Assembly (NCBI GenBank): GCA_016744755.1
Contig: JADGDT010000015.1
Span: forward strand, 1 to 41,454
Reading direction: 5' to 3'
From: Ichthyobacteriaceae bacterium
GTDB taxonomy: Bacteria > Bacteroidota > Bacteroidia > Flavobacteriales > JADGDT01
DNA: 41,454 nucleotides
The notes under the pieces were generated by a model. It had not been told where the DNA came from. It did no database searches and saw nothing but the letters and a program-made list of their open reading frames with translations. This document shows positions 1 to 6,819 of the stretch, piece by piece (position 1 is the first letter of the stretch; each line of letters begins with the position of its first letter). The position numbers and the translations under genes are program-made.

Positions 1-1
1 A

Positions 2-163
2 GAAATTGTTGGAAAACAAGTTTCAGTTTTAATGAACTTAGCTCCTCGAAAAATTAGAGGTGTAGAAAGCGAAGGAATGATACTTATGGTTGAAAATGCT
101 GATGGTAAACTAGAATTTGTTACTCCAGGAGGCGAAGTTCCTAATGGAATGGAGGTGAGTTAG
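2..163 (+). CDS. metG: Methionyl-tRNA synthetase, C-terminal end (5' partial)
   Basis: The window opens inside a reading frame whose last 53 residues are visible, ending at the TAG at 161-163. The peptide has the features of the C-terminal OB-fold tRNA-binding domain (EMAPII/Trbp111-like) of bacterial methionyl-tRNA synthetases: a GKQVSVLMNLAPRKIRGVES stretch, then the SEGMILMVEN loop, then a proline-rich VTPGGEVPNG ending. In the family this appended domain promotes dimerisation and tRNA binding, while the catalytic Rossmann domain lies upstream, outside the window. A free-standing tRNA-binding protein of the same fold is possible, but the sequence reads like the MetG tail. Confidence 0.85.
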   Translation, partial: EIVGKQVSVLMNLAPRKIRGVESEGMILMVENADGKLEFVTPGGEVPNGMEVS

Positions 164-223
164 TTTTTCAATATTTAATTCTTTTATGAGCTTTATTATG
201 TCTAATAAATAAAATCTTAAGTT

Positions 224-673
224 ATGAAATCACTTATAAGCACATTTATTATTACTGTTTTTACTCTATCACTTAATGCACAGGTCATCTCATTCGATAA
301 TTTAAAGAAGTCGGCATTAGGGGATAAAGATTTTTTGAAAAGAGAACTAATTGAGAGTGGGTGGACAATGGAGGAAACCGATAATGATGGTTTGTATGGA
401 TATGCATATAAAAATATAATTGGTATGACTGCTGCCTTTGTCATATTCTCTGATTCCTATATCAGCTGTAGGTCAACTATACGTCTTGAAAAATCAATCT
501 ATGAAGAGCTTTATACTAAAATCAAATCAAATTGTAAATATATTGGTATTGAAACGTTTGAGGATCCTCCAATAGACTATATTCTATACACTCATAAAGA
601 TGGGGTTGAATTTAGAATCTATTCAAAGGATGATGTTTTCTACATTGATGCAAAAGGGTCATCTACAAATTAA
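224..673 (+). CDS. Secreted protein of unknown function (149 aa)
   Basis: A 149-residue protein starting with a classical signal peptide (MKSLISTFIITVFTLSLNAQ), predicted to be cut after the AQ at about residue 20. The mature part is about 129 residues, mixed alpha/beta in character, with two cysteines (in the segments SYISCRS and KSNCKY) that could form a disulfide in the periplasm. I do not recognise the family. It is about 60 bp downstream of metG on the same strand, and no TAnnTTTG promoter is obvious in the gap, so it may be read through from metG. The antisense frame at 217-444 is a shadow. The signal peptide and coding composition make it a likely real gene. Confidence 0.65.
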   Translation: MKSLISTFIITVFTLSLNAQVISFDNLKKSALGDKDFLKRELIESGWTMEETDNDGLYGYAYKNIIGMTAAFVIFSDSYISCRSTIRLEKSIYEELYTKIKSNCKYIGIETFEDPPIDYILYTHKDGVEFRIYSKDDVFYIDAKGSSTN

Positions 674-733
674 TATTGATAAACATCCAAAATATCAGGT
701 ATTTATGAGTTGTATTTAAGGTATTAAAAAAGC

Positions 734-753
734 CGTTACTTTTTCAAGTAACG
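734..753 (-). terminator. Terminator of asd
   Basis: A perfect 8-bp stem (CGTTACTT / AAGTAACG) with a 4-nt loop lies just after the asd stop codon. On the minus strand it is followed by a T-run (GCTTTTTTAAT at 724-733), as in a Rho-independent terminator. The plus-strand side has no good T-run. Confidence 0.75.
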
Positions 754-782
754 ACTCTTCAATAAAATTTGTTATTAGTTTC

Positions 783-1772
783 TTAAACCAACCCATTTGC
801 AATAAGGTATTCACCAATTTGAACAGCATTTGTTGCAGCACCCTTTCTTAGGTTATCAGCAACTATCCACATGTTTAGAGAGTTTTTCTGAGTTAAATCT
901 CTTCTTATACGTCCAACAAAAACTTCGTTCTTACCTTCGGCATAAGCTGGCATTGGGTAAGTATTTGTATCTGTGTTATCTTGTACTTTTACTCCTGGAG
1001 TCTGACTTAAAACTTTTCTGATTTCAGAAGTATTAAATTCTTTGTCAAATTCTAAATTTACACTTTCTGAGTGACCACCAACAACAGGAATTCTAACAGC
1101 AGTTGCAGTAAGTGCCACTGAGTCATCGTTCAAAATTTTCATTGTTTCGTTGGTAAGTTTCATTTCCTCTTTTGTGTATCCGTTATCTTCGAAAACATCG
1201 CAATGAGGAATAGCATTTCTATAAATTGGGTAAGGATAAGCCATTTCGCCTTTAATACCTTTTTCTTCATTTTCTAATTGCTCAACAGCTTTTACACCAG
1301 TACCAGTAATTGATTGGTAAGTAGAAACTATTGCTCTTTTAATACCGAATTCCTTGTGCAAAGGAGCTAGTGCCATTACCAACTGAATAGTAGAACAATT
1401 TGGGTTAGCAATAATTTTATCCTCAGCAGTAAGTTCGTTAGCGTTAATCTCTGGAACAATAAGTTTGTTGTTAGGATTCATTCTCCAAGCAGAAGAATTA
1501 TCTATAACTGTAGTTCCAACCTCAGCAAACTTTGGTGCCCACTCCAACGAAGTATCACCTCCCGCAGAGAAAATTGCTATCTCTGGCTTTTCAGCTACAG
1601 CAGTTTCCAATCCTATAACAGAGTATTCTTTTCCTTTGTAGGTCATTTTTTTACCTACCGAACGTTCCGATGCTACCAACAGTAATTCTGTAATTGGAAA
1701 ATTTCTTTCTGCTAATACCTTAAGCATTACGCTTCCTACCATACCGGTAGCTCCTACAACTGCTACTTTCAT
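783..1772 (-). CDS. asd: Aspartate-semialdehyde dehydrogenase
   Basis: Catalyses the NADPH-dependent reduction of aspartyl-4-phosphate to aspartate-4-semialdehyde, a branch point to lysine/diaminopimelate, threonine and methionine. The 329-residue protein starts with the NADP-binding loop GATGMVG (residues 7-13), has the catalytic cysteine in NPNCSTIQ (Cys126) and the catalytic histidine in VVGGHSE (His234), and has the usual length for the family. I chose the ATG at 1770-1772 (MKVAVVG) over the in-frame TTG three codons upstream, because homologues begin this way. A consensus promoter lies 42 bp upstream and a hairpin terminator follows, so this is a single-gene unit. Confidence 0.97.
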   Translation of the reverse strand: MKVAVVGATGMVGSVMLKVLAERNFPITELLLVASERSVGKKMTYKGKEYSVIGLETAVAEKPEIAIFSAGGDTSLEWAPKFAEVGTTVIDNSSAWRMNPNNKLIVPEINANELTAEDKIIANPNCSTIQLVMALAPLHKEFGIKRAIVSTYQSITGTGVKAVEQLENEEKGIKGEMAYPYPIYRNAIPHCDVFEDNGYTKEEMKLTNETMKILNDDSVALTATAVRIPVVGGHSESVNLEFDKEFNTSEIRKVLSQTPGVKVQDNTDTNTYPMPAYAEGKNEVFVGRIRRDLTQKNSLNMWIVADNLRKGAATNAVQIGEYLIANGLV

Positions 1773-1813
1773 TTGTGACAATTTATTAATTCTGTACTAT
1801 TAATTTTAAAGTG

Positions 1814-1843
1814 CAAATGTATAAAAGTATTACAATTGACAAA
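1814..1843 (-). promoter_or_regulatory. Bacteroidota-type promoter of asd
   Basis: On the minus strand this reads TTTG, an 18-nt spacer, then TACATTTG. It matches the Bacteroidota sigma consensus (TTG, 17-23 nt, TAnnTTTG) at every defined position. The transcript would start about 35 nt upstream of the chosen ATG. Confidence 0.85.
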
Positions 1844-2174
1844 GCTTTTTTATTCTGATTCACATTATTATAACAGAGAGTTATATTTTTAACAATTCAT
1901 TACAATTCTAAGCATTAGTTATTTCCAATAAGCTCCAATGAGTTGATGTCGTACGGTTGGTGAGCGGAGTAAAAACTGAGTATATATCACGGTTAAAGAA
2001 CTAATACTTTGGCTAAGTTCGGTGACTATTCTTTTTTCACAAGGTCGTCGTAGTTGCCGAAGTAAGTGAAAGGAATTAAGCAGATAAATCTCATGTTATG
2101 AAGAAGCCAGTTCTATTTTCCTTGGGATTTCTCCACTTCGGTAGAAATGCGGATGTTCTAATAAGTAAAATATA
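1844..2174. other. Non-coding region with degenerate dispersed-repeat fragments
   Basis: No convincing reading frame lies here. Part of the region, for example GGGATTTCTCCACTTCGGT near 2133-2151, resembles short intergenic repeats common in this phylum (the type ending in TCGAAATG). It looks like decayed repeat sequence between asd and sfsA. No promoter, RNA or terminator could be assigned with confidence. Confidence 0.4.
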
Positions 2175-2870
2175 CTAGATATTATATTTAATAACTCTAT
2201 TAAAGGTAATCTCATCTGAATTTACATTACACAAAACAGGAATTACTTCAACTCCACCTTTTACCGCTTTATTTAGTTCTTTCCCATAACGTGGATCAAT
2301 GTGGTTTGCTGGAGAAAAACTTTCTGCATCATCGCGAGTAATCAAATAAAGCATTACGGCTCTATTTCCATTTTTTACTTCGGCGGTTAATTCTCTGAGG
2401 TGTTTTATGGCTCTATCACTTGGTGCATCGGGGAAATATGCTATCCCTTCCTCTACAAGTGTTGTGTTTTTGACTTCTACAAAACACTTTTCATCACCTC
2501 TTTCTAGTAGCAAGTCTATACGGCTATTTTCTCCGTATTTTACTTCTCTTCTTATAGAATCGTAATTGTCTAGTGAAGGAATTTGTTTGTTTTCAATAAA
2601 ATATTCAGCGAGACTATTGGGGATATTTGTATTTGCAACTATCCATGTATTACCGTTGTTAGTCATTTCTAGTGTGTAACGGTATTTTCTATTAGGATTT
2701 TCTGAATCGGAAATAATACAATCCCAACCTGGAGCCCAACAAGTTGTCATCCTTCCTGTATTTGGTACATGTACAGTTATAATTTCATCATTTTCTAATT
2801 CTACATCAGCGAGGAATCGTTTGTATCGTTTTAGTATTTTGGCCTTTTGGATTTTCTGATTTAGCTTCAT
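2175..2870 (-). CDS. sfsA: SfsA family DNA/RNA-binding nuclease-fold protein
   Basis: A 231-residue protein of the SfsA (sugar fermentation stimulation) family, about the length of the E. coli protein (234). Visible family motifs are VHVPNTGRM near the N-terminus, ENSRIDLLLE, then CFVEVKNTTL followed by FPDAPSDRAIKHLREL, the conserved block that contains the PD-(D/E)xK-like core. The cellular role is poorly defined; the family has been linked to maltose metabolism genes and nucleic-acid binding. The frame extends to 2966, but the extra 32 codons run through an intergenic repeat and lack family similarity, so I start at the ATG at 2868-2870 (MKLNQKI). Confidence 0.9.
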   Translation of the reverse strand: MKLNQKIQKAKILKRYKRFLADVELENDEIITVHVPNTGRMTTCWAPGWDCIISDSENPNRKYRYTLEMTNNGNTWIVANTNIPNSLAEYFIENKQIPSLDNYDSIRREVKYGENSRIDLLLERGDEKCFVEVKNTTLVEEGIAYFPDAPSDRAIKHLRELTAEVKNGNRAVMLYLITRDDAESFSPANHIDPRYGKELNKAVKGGVEVIPVLCNVNSDEITFNRVIKYNI

Positions 2871-2879
2871 TTTGCAAGA

Positions 2880-3045
2880 TTGTTTTTTGTGTAGTGCTTT
2901 CGCCCGGGATAGTAGTGGTAGCTTTTGTATGCCAAAATTAGTGAATAACATTTTACAAGAGCCCAAGCCACTGCATGGGATTTTGTAAAATGATTATGAA
3001 CAATTTTGGTGTGTGAAACTACAAGCGAATAGCCCGATTAGGCGC
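2880..3045. repeat. Dispersed intergenic repeat, family E copy 1, with 17-bp inverted repeat core
   Basis: This segment, read on the plus strand, shares blocks with the minus strand of 40760-40925: GTAGTGGTAGCTT, then AAAATTAGTGAAT / AAAATTAGTGAAT, and at the far end CTACAA followed by CGAATAG. The centre (2949-2992) is a hairpin with 17-nt arms and only two mismatches, CATTTTACAAGAGCCCA against TGGGATTTTGTAAAATG, around a 10-nt loop. It also contains the CGCCCGGGATAG type of motif often seen in intergenic repeats of this group. It lies over the spurious 5' extension of sfsA. Boundaries are approximate. Confidence 0.55.
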
Positions 3046-3069
3046 ATAATAAAAGGCGATATAATATAC

Positions 3070-3579
3070 CTACTCAAACAATGCCCTTAACTGTGTAGCC
3101 TGTTTAGGTTTTAATTTTCCTGCTAGAATCAAGCTCATTTCTCTACGCCTCATTGCACCTTCAAATCTAACTTTTTCTTCGTCTGTTTCTGGAATTAATT
3201 CTGGAACTTGTCTTTTCTTACCATTTTCATCAACGGCTGCAAAAATGTAAATAGCAGTATTAACTTTTGTTCTGTTCTTACCACTTCTATCTTCTACCCA
3301 AACATCTACAAAAACTTCCATAGAAGTGTTAAAAGCTCGTGTGATTTTAGCTTCGAGAGTAACTACGCTACCCAAAGCTATGGGTGTAGTAAACGATACA
3401 TTGTTTACGGATGCGGTTACTACAATACCTTCGCTATGTCTTTTTGAAGCTACGGAAGAAGCTAAATCCATCCAAGCCAGAAGCTGACCTCCAAATAAAT
3501 TACCCAAAGGATTTGTGTCGTTAGGGAGTACTATCTGTGTCATTATTGTAACAGACTCTTTAACTTTTTTTGATTTCAT
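3070..3579 (-). CDS. Acyl-CoA thioesterase, hotdog fold (BACH/YciA type)
   Basis: Hydrolyses acyl-CoA to free fatty acid and CoA in the cytoplasm. The 169-residue protein has one hotdog domain with the family signature PNDTNPLGNLFGGQLLAWMD (residues about 19-38), which holds the catalytic Asn/Asp residues, followed by SVNNVSFTTPIALGSVV. The C-terminal tail RRREMSLILAGKL is also typical. The start ATG at 3577-3579 is followed by MKSKKVKESVTIMTQIV. It lies 6 bp downstream of the DUF3108 gene on the same strand, so the two are probably co-transcribed. Substrate chain length cannot be read from the sequence. Confidence 0.9.
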   Translation of the reverse strand: MKSKKVKESVTIMTQIVLPNDTNPLGNLFGGQLLAWMDLASSVASKRHSEGIVVTASVNNVSFTTPIALGSVVTLEAKITRAFNTSMEVFVDVWVEDRSGKNRTKVNTAIYIFAAVDENGKKRQVPELIPETDEEKVRFEGAMRRREMSLILAGKLKPKQATQLRALFE

Positions 3580-3585
3580 GGCTTG

Positions 3586-4365
3586 CTATTTATTTAATTC
3601 AATATGTGTTCTAAAAGGATATTTTAATCCTTTGAAAGCATCTAAATCTACTTTTATTGAACCAACTCTTAGAGCAGATTGAATTCGTATTGGTATTTTA
3701 TTTCTATCGTCTGTTACCCACAACATCACACTTTCATCATCTTTAAAAACCCTACCTCCTTGTACTCTTGGGGAGAATTTCAAGCATTTAATTTTTCCAA
3801 ATTTAGTATCTATAGTTTCACGTCCTAAAAACTTTAGGGCAAATTTGAAAATTTCACCATCCATAAAAACATCAAATGGAAGTAAATCATCTACTTTCAG
3901 AGTGTCGGCACTAAATGATCTAGCGTAGTAGAAAGATGAAATCATATCTCCTGTGTTAGGAGTAATTACTATGGTTGTATCCTTATCATATTTTAGGTCA
4001 AAAACTTTAGCAGAATCTAAGTCTCTATCAAAATCTATTTCGCGTTTTATTGTATAACCTCCTTCATATACGTCTCTTTTGAAATATTCGGGAAGTAATG
4101 TTTCTTTGTTTAAATAAGTTGTGTAATTATCTTCTACTTTAAAAAACCATTTAAACATCCCTACTGTCCACCCTTTTCCTTCTACTAAGAATAAATCAGA
4201 TACGGTATCGTGTTTAACTTCTAATGAAGAATAACCTGCGGTTAATGCTCCATAATGTAGTTCGAATTTTAGCCATTCACCAGCTTTGAATGGCGTGTTG
4301 TTTGTTGATGGTTGTGCAAAAAGAGAGGTTGAAAATATAAGTATGATTATTGTGTATTTCTTCAT
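3586..4365 (-). CDS. Secreted DUF3108 family protein
   Basis: A 259-residue exported protein with signal peptide MKKYTIIILIFSTSLFAQ. The mature part matches the DUF3108 pattern: FKAGEWLKFELHYG, then a long antiparallel beta region with YTTYLNKETLLPEYFKRD, TPNTGDMISSFYYARS, and a C-terminal VMLWVTDDRNKIPIRIQS strand pair. These proteins are thought to form a lipocalin-like periplasmic beta structure, and no activity is established. It is the first gene of a likely pair with the thioesterase (6-bp gap). The upstream ferredoxin transcript is closed by a strong hairpin between the two. Confidence 0.85.
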   Translation of the reverse strand: MKKYTIIILIFSTSLFAQPSTNNTPFKAGEWLKFELHYGALTAGYSSLEVKHDTVSDLFLVEGKGWTVGMFKWFFKVEDNYTTYLNKETLLPEYFKRDVYEGGYTIKREIDFDRDLDSAKVFDLKYDKDTTIVITPNTGDMISSFYYARSFSADTLKVDDLLPFDVFMDGEIFKFALKFLGRETIDTKFGKIKCLKFSPRVQGGRVFKDDESVMLWVTDDRNKIPIRIQSALRVGSIKVDLDAFKGLKYPFRTHIELNK

Positions 4366-4446
4366 TTCTAGATTATTGTTGATAGGTGATTAACAACTTT
4401 AAAGATATTAAAAATAAATACTATTGGTTGATATTGTTAAAAATAA

Positions 4447-4486
4447 AAACTGCATTAATTCTAATAACTTAGAACTAATGCAGTTT
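4447..4486 (-). terminator. Terminator of the ferredoxin/U32 unit
   Basis: An 18-bp hairpin with one mismatch (arms at 4447-4464 and 4469-4486, loop TAAC) lies 25 bp downstream of the ferredoxin stop. On the minus strand it is followed by the T-rich run TTTTTATTTTTAAC, consistent with intrinsic termination. Confidence 0.85.
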
Positions 4487-4511
4487 ATTGTATTTCGCCA
4501 TAAAAAGTATA

Positions 4512-4742
4512 TTACACTTTTTTTACCGAGATTATCTTAGCAGGACAATTATCCTGAGCTAATTTGTTTTCTTCATAAATTTCCTCATCCCAAGTTTTTA
4601 TGGTGTGAAATCCTTTCTTTTCTGTTGAATGAAGAAGTACAGCCTTGCCATCTTTGCCAGACATAGCCCATTGATTAGGAGCATGCTCTACACAGTAGTT
4701 ACAGCCTATACATTTATTTCGTTGAAGTGTTATTATTACCAT
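4512..4742 (-). CDS. Single-cluster [4Fe-4S] ferredoxin
   Basis: A 76-residue soluble electron carrier. Three cluster ligands lie in CIGCNYC (Cys11, Cys14, Cys17) and the fourth in NCPAK near the C-terminus. The position of the usual fourth cysteine of a second cluster is occupied by HAP, so only one cluster is expected. It lies downstream of, and on the same strand as, the U32 protein, separated by 79 bp filled with a short tandem repeat, and the pair ends at the 4447-4486 terminator. The context suggests that it gives electrons to, or works with, the Fe-S-dependent tRNA hydroxylation protein next to it; that link is inferred. Confidence 0.9.
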   Translation of the reverse strand: MVIITLQRNKCIGCNYCVEHAPNQWAMSGKDGKAVLLHSTEKKGFHTIKTWDEEIYEENKLAQDNCPAKIISVKKV

Positions 4743-4744
4743 TC

Positions 4745-4776
4745 GGGTTGCGAGTTACGGGTTGCGAGTTGCGAGG
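4745..4776. repeat. 14-bp tandem repeat in the U32-ferredoxin junction
   Basis: Two units of GGGTTGCGAGTTAC / GGGTTGCGAGTTGC lie in tandem, followed by a partial third. It is a simple repeat filling the gap between two co-directional genes and sits directly before the ferredoxin start, so it will be in the 5' region of that cistron. Confidence 0.7.
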
Positions 4777-4821
4777 TGCACATTATGGGCTAAACCCAAA
4801 ACATGAAACACGTAACCCGTT

Positions 4822-6093
4822 TTATTGTTCTATTAATTTTTTCTGTGCAAATTCTGTTTTCTCTATCTTGTACATTCTATCAGAAGGTCTTATTCTGAAT
4901 GGTAGTTTCATTGTTACAACATCTCCTCGTTTTGCAACTTCTGCATTAACATCGTTAACCATCATAGATTCCAGTACAAATTCCTGAGCTCCAGTTGTTG
5001 GTCCTGTAATTAATAAGTGCTCTCCAATTTTCATTCCGTGAGCTTCTACTAAGAATTCTCCAATTTCTGGTTTCGGATAGTAATGGCGACCTTTAGCTAT
5101 GTAAGTTTTCTTTTGTGTAGCTTGACTTCCTGAAGTTCCAGCCCACTCACCGAGTTCTTTACCGTAAAGGTAACCTCCCCAGAAATCTCTGTTGTAAACA
5201 GTACGAAGTGACTCCATCCAATCGGCAACTTTTTCATCGCTGAAAGTTCCATCGTAGTAAGCATCAATAGCTTCACGGTAGTTGCGGATTACTGTTGCTA
5301 CATACTCTGGAGCACGTCCTCTACCTTCAATCTTCAAAACTTTTGCACCAGTTTCTATCAGTTCATCCAGAAAATTTATCACTGCCAAATCTTTTGGCGA
5401 CATTATATACTCGTTCTCAATCTTAAGGATATTTCCTGTTTCAAGATCCTTAACTTCGTAAGCTCTACGGCATTCTTGCTTACAAGCTCCACGATTTGCC
5501 GACGAATTCTCATCGTGCAAACTAAGGTAACATTTACCAGATGTAGCCATACATAAAGCGCCATGTCCGAACACTTCTACTTCTACTAATTGCCCAGATG
5601 GTCCACGTACATCATCTCGGATAATTCCATCTACAATAAACTTTACCTGACGTAAACTAAGCTCACGAGCCATAACCATAGTGTCGGCAAAATGAGAATA
5701 GAATTTTACAGTTTCTAGGTTAGTAATGTTTAACTGAGTAGAAATATGAATTTCTAATCCAACAGAATGGGCATAAGAAATAACGGCTTGATCCATTGCG
5801 ATAACTGCAGTAATCTTAGCTTCTTTTGCACGGTCAACTAACTTTTTTATAACCTTCAAATCATGATCGAAAATTATGGTATTTAAAGTCAGGTAAGTAC
5901 GAACACCCTTTGCCTCACAACGTTCAACTATCTCTTCTAAGTCGTCCATTGTGAAATTCACAGTTGCGCGAGCACGCATATTTAATTGCTCTACACCAAA
6001 ATATATTGAATCGGCACCATTGTCTAAAGCTGCTTGCATTGCTGCAAAATCGCCAGCCGGAGCCATTAATTCTATTTTATTATCTCTTGTCAT
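4822..6093 (-). CDS. Peptidase U32 family protein, TrhP (YegQ)-type tRNA hydroxylation protein
   Basis: A 423-residue U32 family protein. It opens with the barrel start IELMAPAGDFAAMQAALDNG, has the family signature EVFGHGALCMATSGKCYLS (about 173-191), and carries four cysteines (Cys181, Cys188, Cys204, Cys208) placed like those that bind an iron-sulfur cluster in U32 enzymes. A C-terminal beta domain (about 335-420) resembles that of YegQ. In E. coli this group (TrhP) supports prephenate-dependent hydroxylation of U34 in tRNA, so a tRNA role is more likely than proteolysis. RlhA (23S rRNA) proteins are longer. A perfect TAnnTTTG element lies about 70 bp upstream. The ferredoxin gene follows. 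Confidence 0.85.
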   Translation of the reverse strand: MTRDNKIELMAPAGDFAAMQAALDNGADSIYFGVEQLNMRARATVNFTMDDLEEIVERCEAKGVRTYLTLNTIIFDHDLKVIKKLVDRAKEAKITAVIAMDQAVISYAHSVGLEIHISTQLNITNLETVKFYSHFADTMVMARELSLRQVKFIVDGIIRDDVRGPSGQLVEVEVFGHGALCMATSGKCYLSLHDENSSANRGACKQECRRAYEVKDLETGNILKIENEYIMSPKDLAVINFLDELIETGAKVLKIEGRGRAPEYVATVIRNYREAIDAYYDGTFSDEKVADWMESLRTVYNRDFWGGYLYGKELGEWAGTSGSQATQKKTYIAKGRHYYPKPEIGEFLVEAHGMKIGEHLLITGPTTGAQEFVLESMMVNDVNAEVAKRGDVVTMKLPFRIRPSDRMYKIEKTEFAQKKLIEQ

Positions 6094-6161
6094 CTATTTT
6101 GTATTTATTTCATTATAGGCATACCATTGAAAACTAATAACCTAAGACCTAAAAAGGCGTG

Positions 6162-6169
6162 CAAATGTA
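6162..6169 (-). promoter_or_regulatory. -7 element of the U32 gene
   Basis: TACATTTG on the minus strand matches TAnnTTTG exactly. No TTG is found at the expected -33 distance, so the promoter may be weak or activator-dependent. The predicted leader is about 60 nt. Confidence 0.6.
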
Positions 6170-6263
6170 AGGAAATAACTTTTAAAAATATTAAATTATT
6201 GATTACCGAAACTTTATAACGACATAGTTATTTTTTATATAGATTTGAATAAAACCTAACGAT

Positions 6264-6540
6264 ATGAGATTTTTGCTAACCCTACTTTTATTTACATCAA
6301 TAGTTTCTTGTTCTGATAAGGTTGAGCTATCAATTATAGAATATGTACAAAACACTGAATTAGGTAGTTTATCCATAAGAGCACTTGTGGTAAAAAATGA
6401 GCATGATTTCTATTTATGAAGATGGGGGTAAGTTTTGGAAAAATATTAGTTCTGAAAAAGATTTCTATACCGTTAGAGTAATTAACGACAGTACCGCAAT
6501 TGCTGCAGGCAAAGGGAAAATTGGCTTGATTGGTTTTTAG
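6264..6540 (+). pseudogene. Remnant of a secreted BNR/Ycf48-like beta-propeller gene
   Basis: Frame one (6264-6419, 51 codons) begins with a lipoprotein-like signal MRFLLTLLLFTSIVSC and continues to SLSIRALVVKNEHDFYL, then stops. The match to the family resumes at once in another frame (6397-6540) as SMISIYEDGGKFWKNISSEK and ends at a TAG after GKIGLIGF. The SIRAL segment followed by an EDGGKFW blade is typical of roughly 340-residue lipoproteins with Ycf48-like propeller repeats in this phylum. A frameshift plus loss of the other blades leaves less than a third of such a gene. A decayed dispersed repeat follows directly. Confidence 0.6.
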
Positions 6541-6552
6541 GACATTAAAATA

Positions 6553-6738
6553 AGGGGCACTATTTCAATAGCCCAATTTCCAATATTTTTATATCACCAT
6601 ACTTAAAGTCTACCTAGACGTGGAGGCTAGGGTGAGATCATAGAGAAAGCTAAACCTCAATTTTATTTTTTTTGATTCCCTTTAGGGCTAGGGATAAACG
6701 AAAAAAACACAATTGAGGTGGTTATTAGTGCTCAGCCC
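6553..6738 (+). repeat. Three-way-junction repeat, copy 1 (degenerate)
   Basis: The right half matches the copies at 23294-23455 and 33041-33223: hairpin B arms ACCTCAATT (6654-6662) and AATTGAGGT (6711-6719) enclose GATTCCCTTTAGGGCTAGGG, followed by GGTTATTAGTGCTCAGCCC. The stem carries a paired change relative to the other copies (T-A replaced by C-G), which keeps it paired. Hairpin A and the outer left arm are badly degraded here. Confidence 0.65.
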
Positions 6739-6752
6739 TTTATTCAACATCT

Positions 6753-6781
6753 TTGTTTTTTATATAAATGATGTACATTTA
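6753..6781 (+). promoter_or_regulatory. Promoter of the M1 aminopeptidase
   Basis: TTG at 6753-6755, 18-nt spacer, TACATTTA at 6774-6781: seven of eight matches to the paired Bacteroidota consensus with ideal spacing. Transcription should start about 30 nt before the ATG. Confidence 0.7.
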
Positions 6782-6819
6782 CACGCCATTTCATAGAAAG
6801 TAAATTTTAAAATCAGAAA

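Noticed and set aside
2871-2966. 32-codon N-terminal extension of SfsA
   Set aside because: It runs through a dispersed repeat with a 17-bp inverted repeat and does not match the family; the ATG at 2868-2870 gives the expected length.
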